Source of the DNA: an uncultured Porphyromonas sp.
GTDB lineage: Bacteria > Bacteroidota > Bacteroidia > Bacteroidales > Porphyromonadaceae
Length of the DNA: 33,763 bases
Assembly (NCBI GenBank): GCA_900539765.1
Contig: UQDF01000021.1
Location: 1 to 33,763 of the forward strand
Reading direction: 5' to 3'
Part shown: one piece after another, positions 33,095 through 33,763 of the stretch
Numbering within the stretch: the first letter of the stretch is position 1
Layout: the number at the start of each line of letters is the position of its first letter
The notes under the pieces: model-generated
Databases searched by the model: none
What the model was told of the DNA's origin: nothing
What the model saw: only the letters and a program-made list of their open reading frames with translations
Translations under genes and position numbers: made by a program

Positions 33095-33540
33095 GTATAT
33101 GTTTCCCGTAAAGAGACTTCATCGAGAGCATGGCGTAAAAAGGAGCTTGTGCCCATAAAGGCGGATTGCTCTCTTGCTTTAGCCCAAGTTTCACGGCAAA
33201 AATGAATTTCGGGGCGTTTTGTTGCGAAACTAGAGGAGGCGAAAGTCGTAACTGATTGAGTGTCAAAGGTCGCTCTTCGGTGAGTGGGGCGGATTCCGAT
33301 TTGTAGGGTACTTTTGGTTGAAATGGTTGTCGTTACTTTGTAGCCTCCTACTATAGATAGACAATGCAAAGGTAATATAGCAAGCTATAGAGCCATACAC
33401 TCTAGTGTATTCAATGTCTGTCTGTAGCTTGTAAATGTTTCAACAAGGCACAGAGAAGCGCAATACAATGACTAACTCAAATCTGTAGGACACACAGTCC
33501 ATAACTCAAACGTCACAGCCCGCAACCAGCAACCATTACA
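33095..33540. other. Gene-free region with leftward promoter-like element
   Basis: I see no supported gene. Two overlapping minus-strand ORFs of about 95-109 codons cross this region (33266-32982 and 33369-33040) but run through the exb terminator and have no recognisable domain. A minus-strand TACCTTTG at 33367-33374 fits a -7 promoter element pointing left, so a small RNA is possible. The rest is unremarkable. Confidence 0.35.
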
Positions 33541-33763
33541 CGTTCTCTCCCGTGAAACTTGGGGTAGGGACGCATAGTCGTGCGTCCGTTCCCGTTAAAA
33601 CCTCGGTGCGCTAATGCGTTGATGCAATAGACGACGTCTTGCTGGTTCGACAACGGACGCTCGGACCGAGCGTCCCTACGAAGGGTTACTCGTGTCGCTG
33701 TGATACACAGGGTTACTCGTCTCGTTGTTGTGCAATAAGACGAGTGCAGGTGACGGAGGAAGC
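33541..33763. repeat. Palindromic intergenic repeat cluster D
   Basis: Contains GTAGGGACGCATAGTCGTGCGTCCG (arms GGACGCA/TGCGTCC, 33568-33587), GGACGCTCGG-A-CCGAGCGTCC (33655-33675), then CCCTACGAAGGGTTACTCGTGTCG and a second GGTTACTCGTCTCGT. Same family as clusters A, B and C. Continues to the window edge. Confidence 0.7.

Noticed and set aside
33040..33369. 109-codon minus-strand ORF at the right end
   Set aside because: Its last codons run through the exb terminator and its start lies at the predicted -7 promoter element; no domain seen.

Overview
The window looks like chromosomal DNA of a Porphyromonas-type member of the Bacteroidales, probably close to the P. asaccharolytica/uenonis group; this placement is inferred from protein resemblance and was not checked by search. 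Support comes from a tandem pair of Omp40/41-like OmpA proteins with a CPEC hinge, Bacteroidetes promoters (TTTG, about 20 nt, TAnnTTTG), exported proteins with C-terminal domains resembling type IX secretion (T9SS) sorting signals, a Fur-like gene directly before purA, and IS remnants of Bacteroidales type.

Layout. 1-662: broken ISAon1/ISL3-like insertion sequence running off the left edge. 870-3512: promoter, two tandem ompA-like porin genes and a terminator. 3513-4095: gene-free, full of palindromic repeats. 4100-13105: promoter, cobalamin riboswitch, a 368-aa exported protein of a type seen in Bacteroidetes B12 loci, and a 2446-aa multidomain surface protein, closed by a strong terminator. 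13202-16983 (minus): an operon DUF4286 - ruvC - exported alpha/beta hydrolase - BspA-like leucine-rich-repeat protein. 17046-17445: repeats. 17446-18651 (minus): AAA ATPase. 18805-21136: pabA (minus) divergent from pabB-pabC (plus), making p-aminobenzoate for folate. 21137-22709: palindromic repeats, rpmH (minus, 48 aa), IS30 and ISAs1 remnants, long leader of the fur-like gene. 22710-25834: fur-like, purA, folC. 25886-30234: MFS transporter, tonB, polyprenyl synthase, tatD. 30433-33008: tRNA-Ser(GGA), exbB, a four-TM protein, two exbD genes, terminator. 33095-33763: no supported gene; repeats at the right edge.

How the genes work together. TonB and ExbB/ExbD/ExbD form the energy-transducing system for outer-membrane TonB-dependent uptake. 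The most striking unit is the riboswitch-controlled pair at 4100-13031: B12 availability appears to control two exported, probably T9SS-anchored surface proteins, with no btuB receptor or other transporter beside them. The giant protein joins four CUB-like/sialidase-N-terminal-like repeats, a beta-helix, Ig/Fn3 modules and a DUF4465-like domain. This is the best candidate for an undescribed system, plausibly surface capture of corrinoids or B12-dependent adhesion.

The intergenic DNA is unusually rich in modular repeats: a roughly 168-bp element built on CCACGTGG palindromes in inverted copies 13 kb apart, a GGGACGCAC/GTGCGTCC palindrome family, and a short TTAGAG-type repeat that supplies the stop codons of two unrelated genes.
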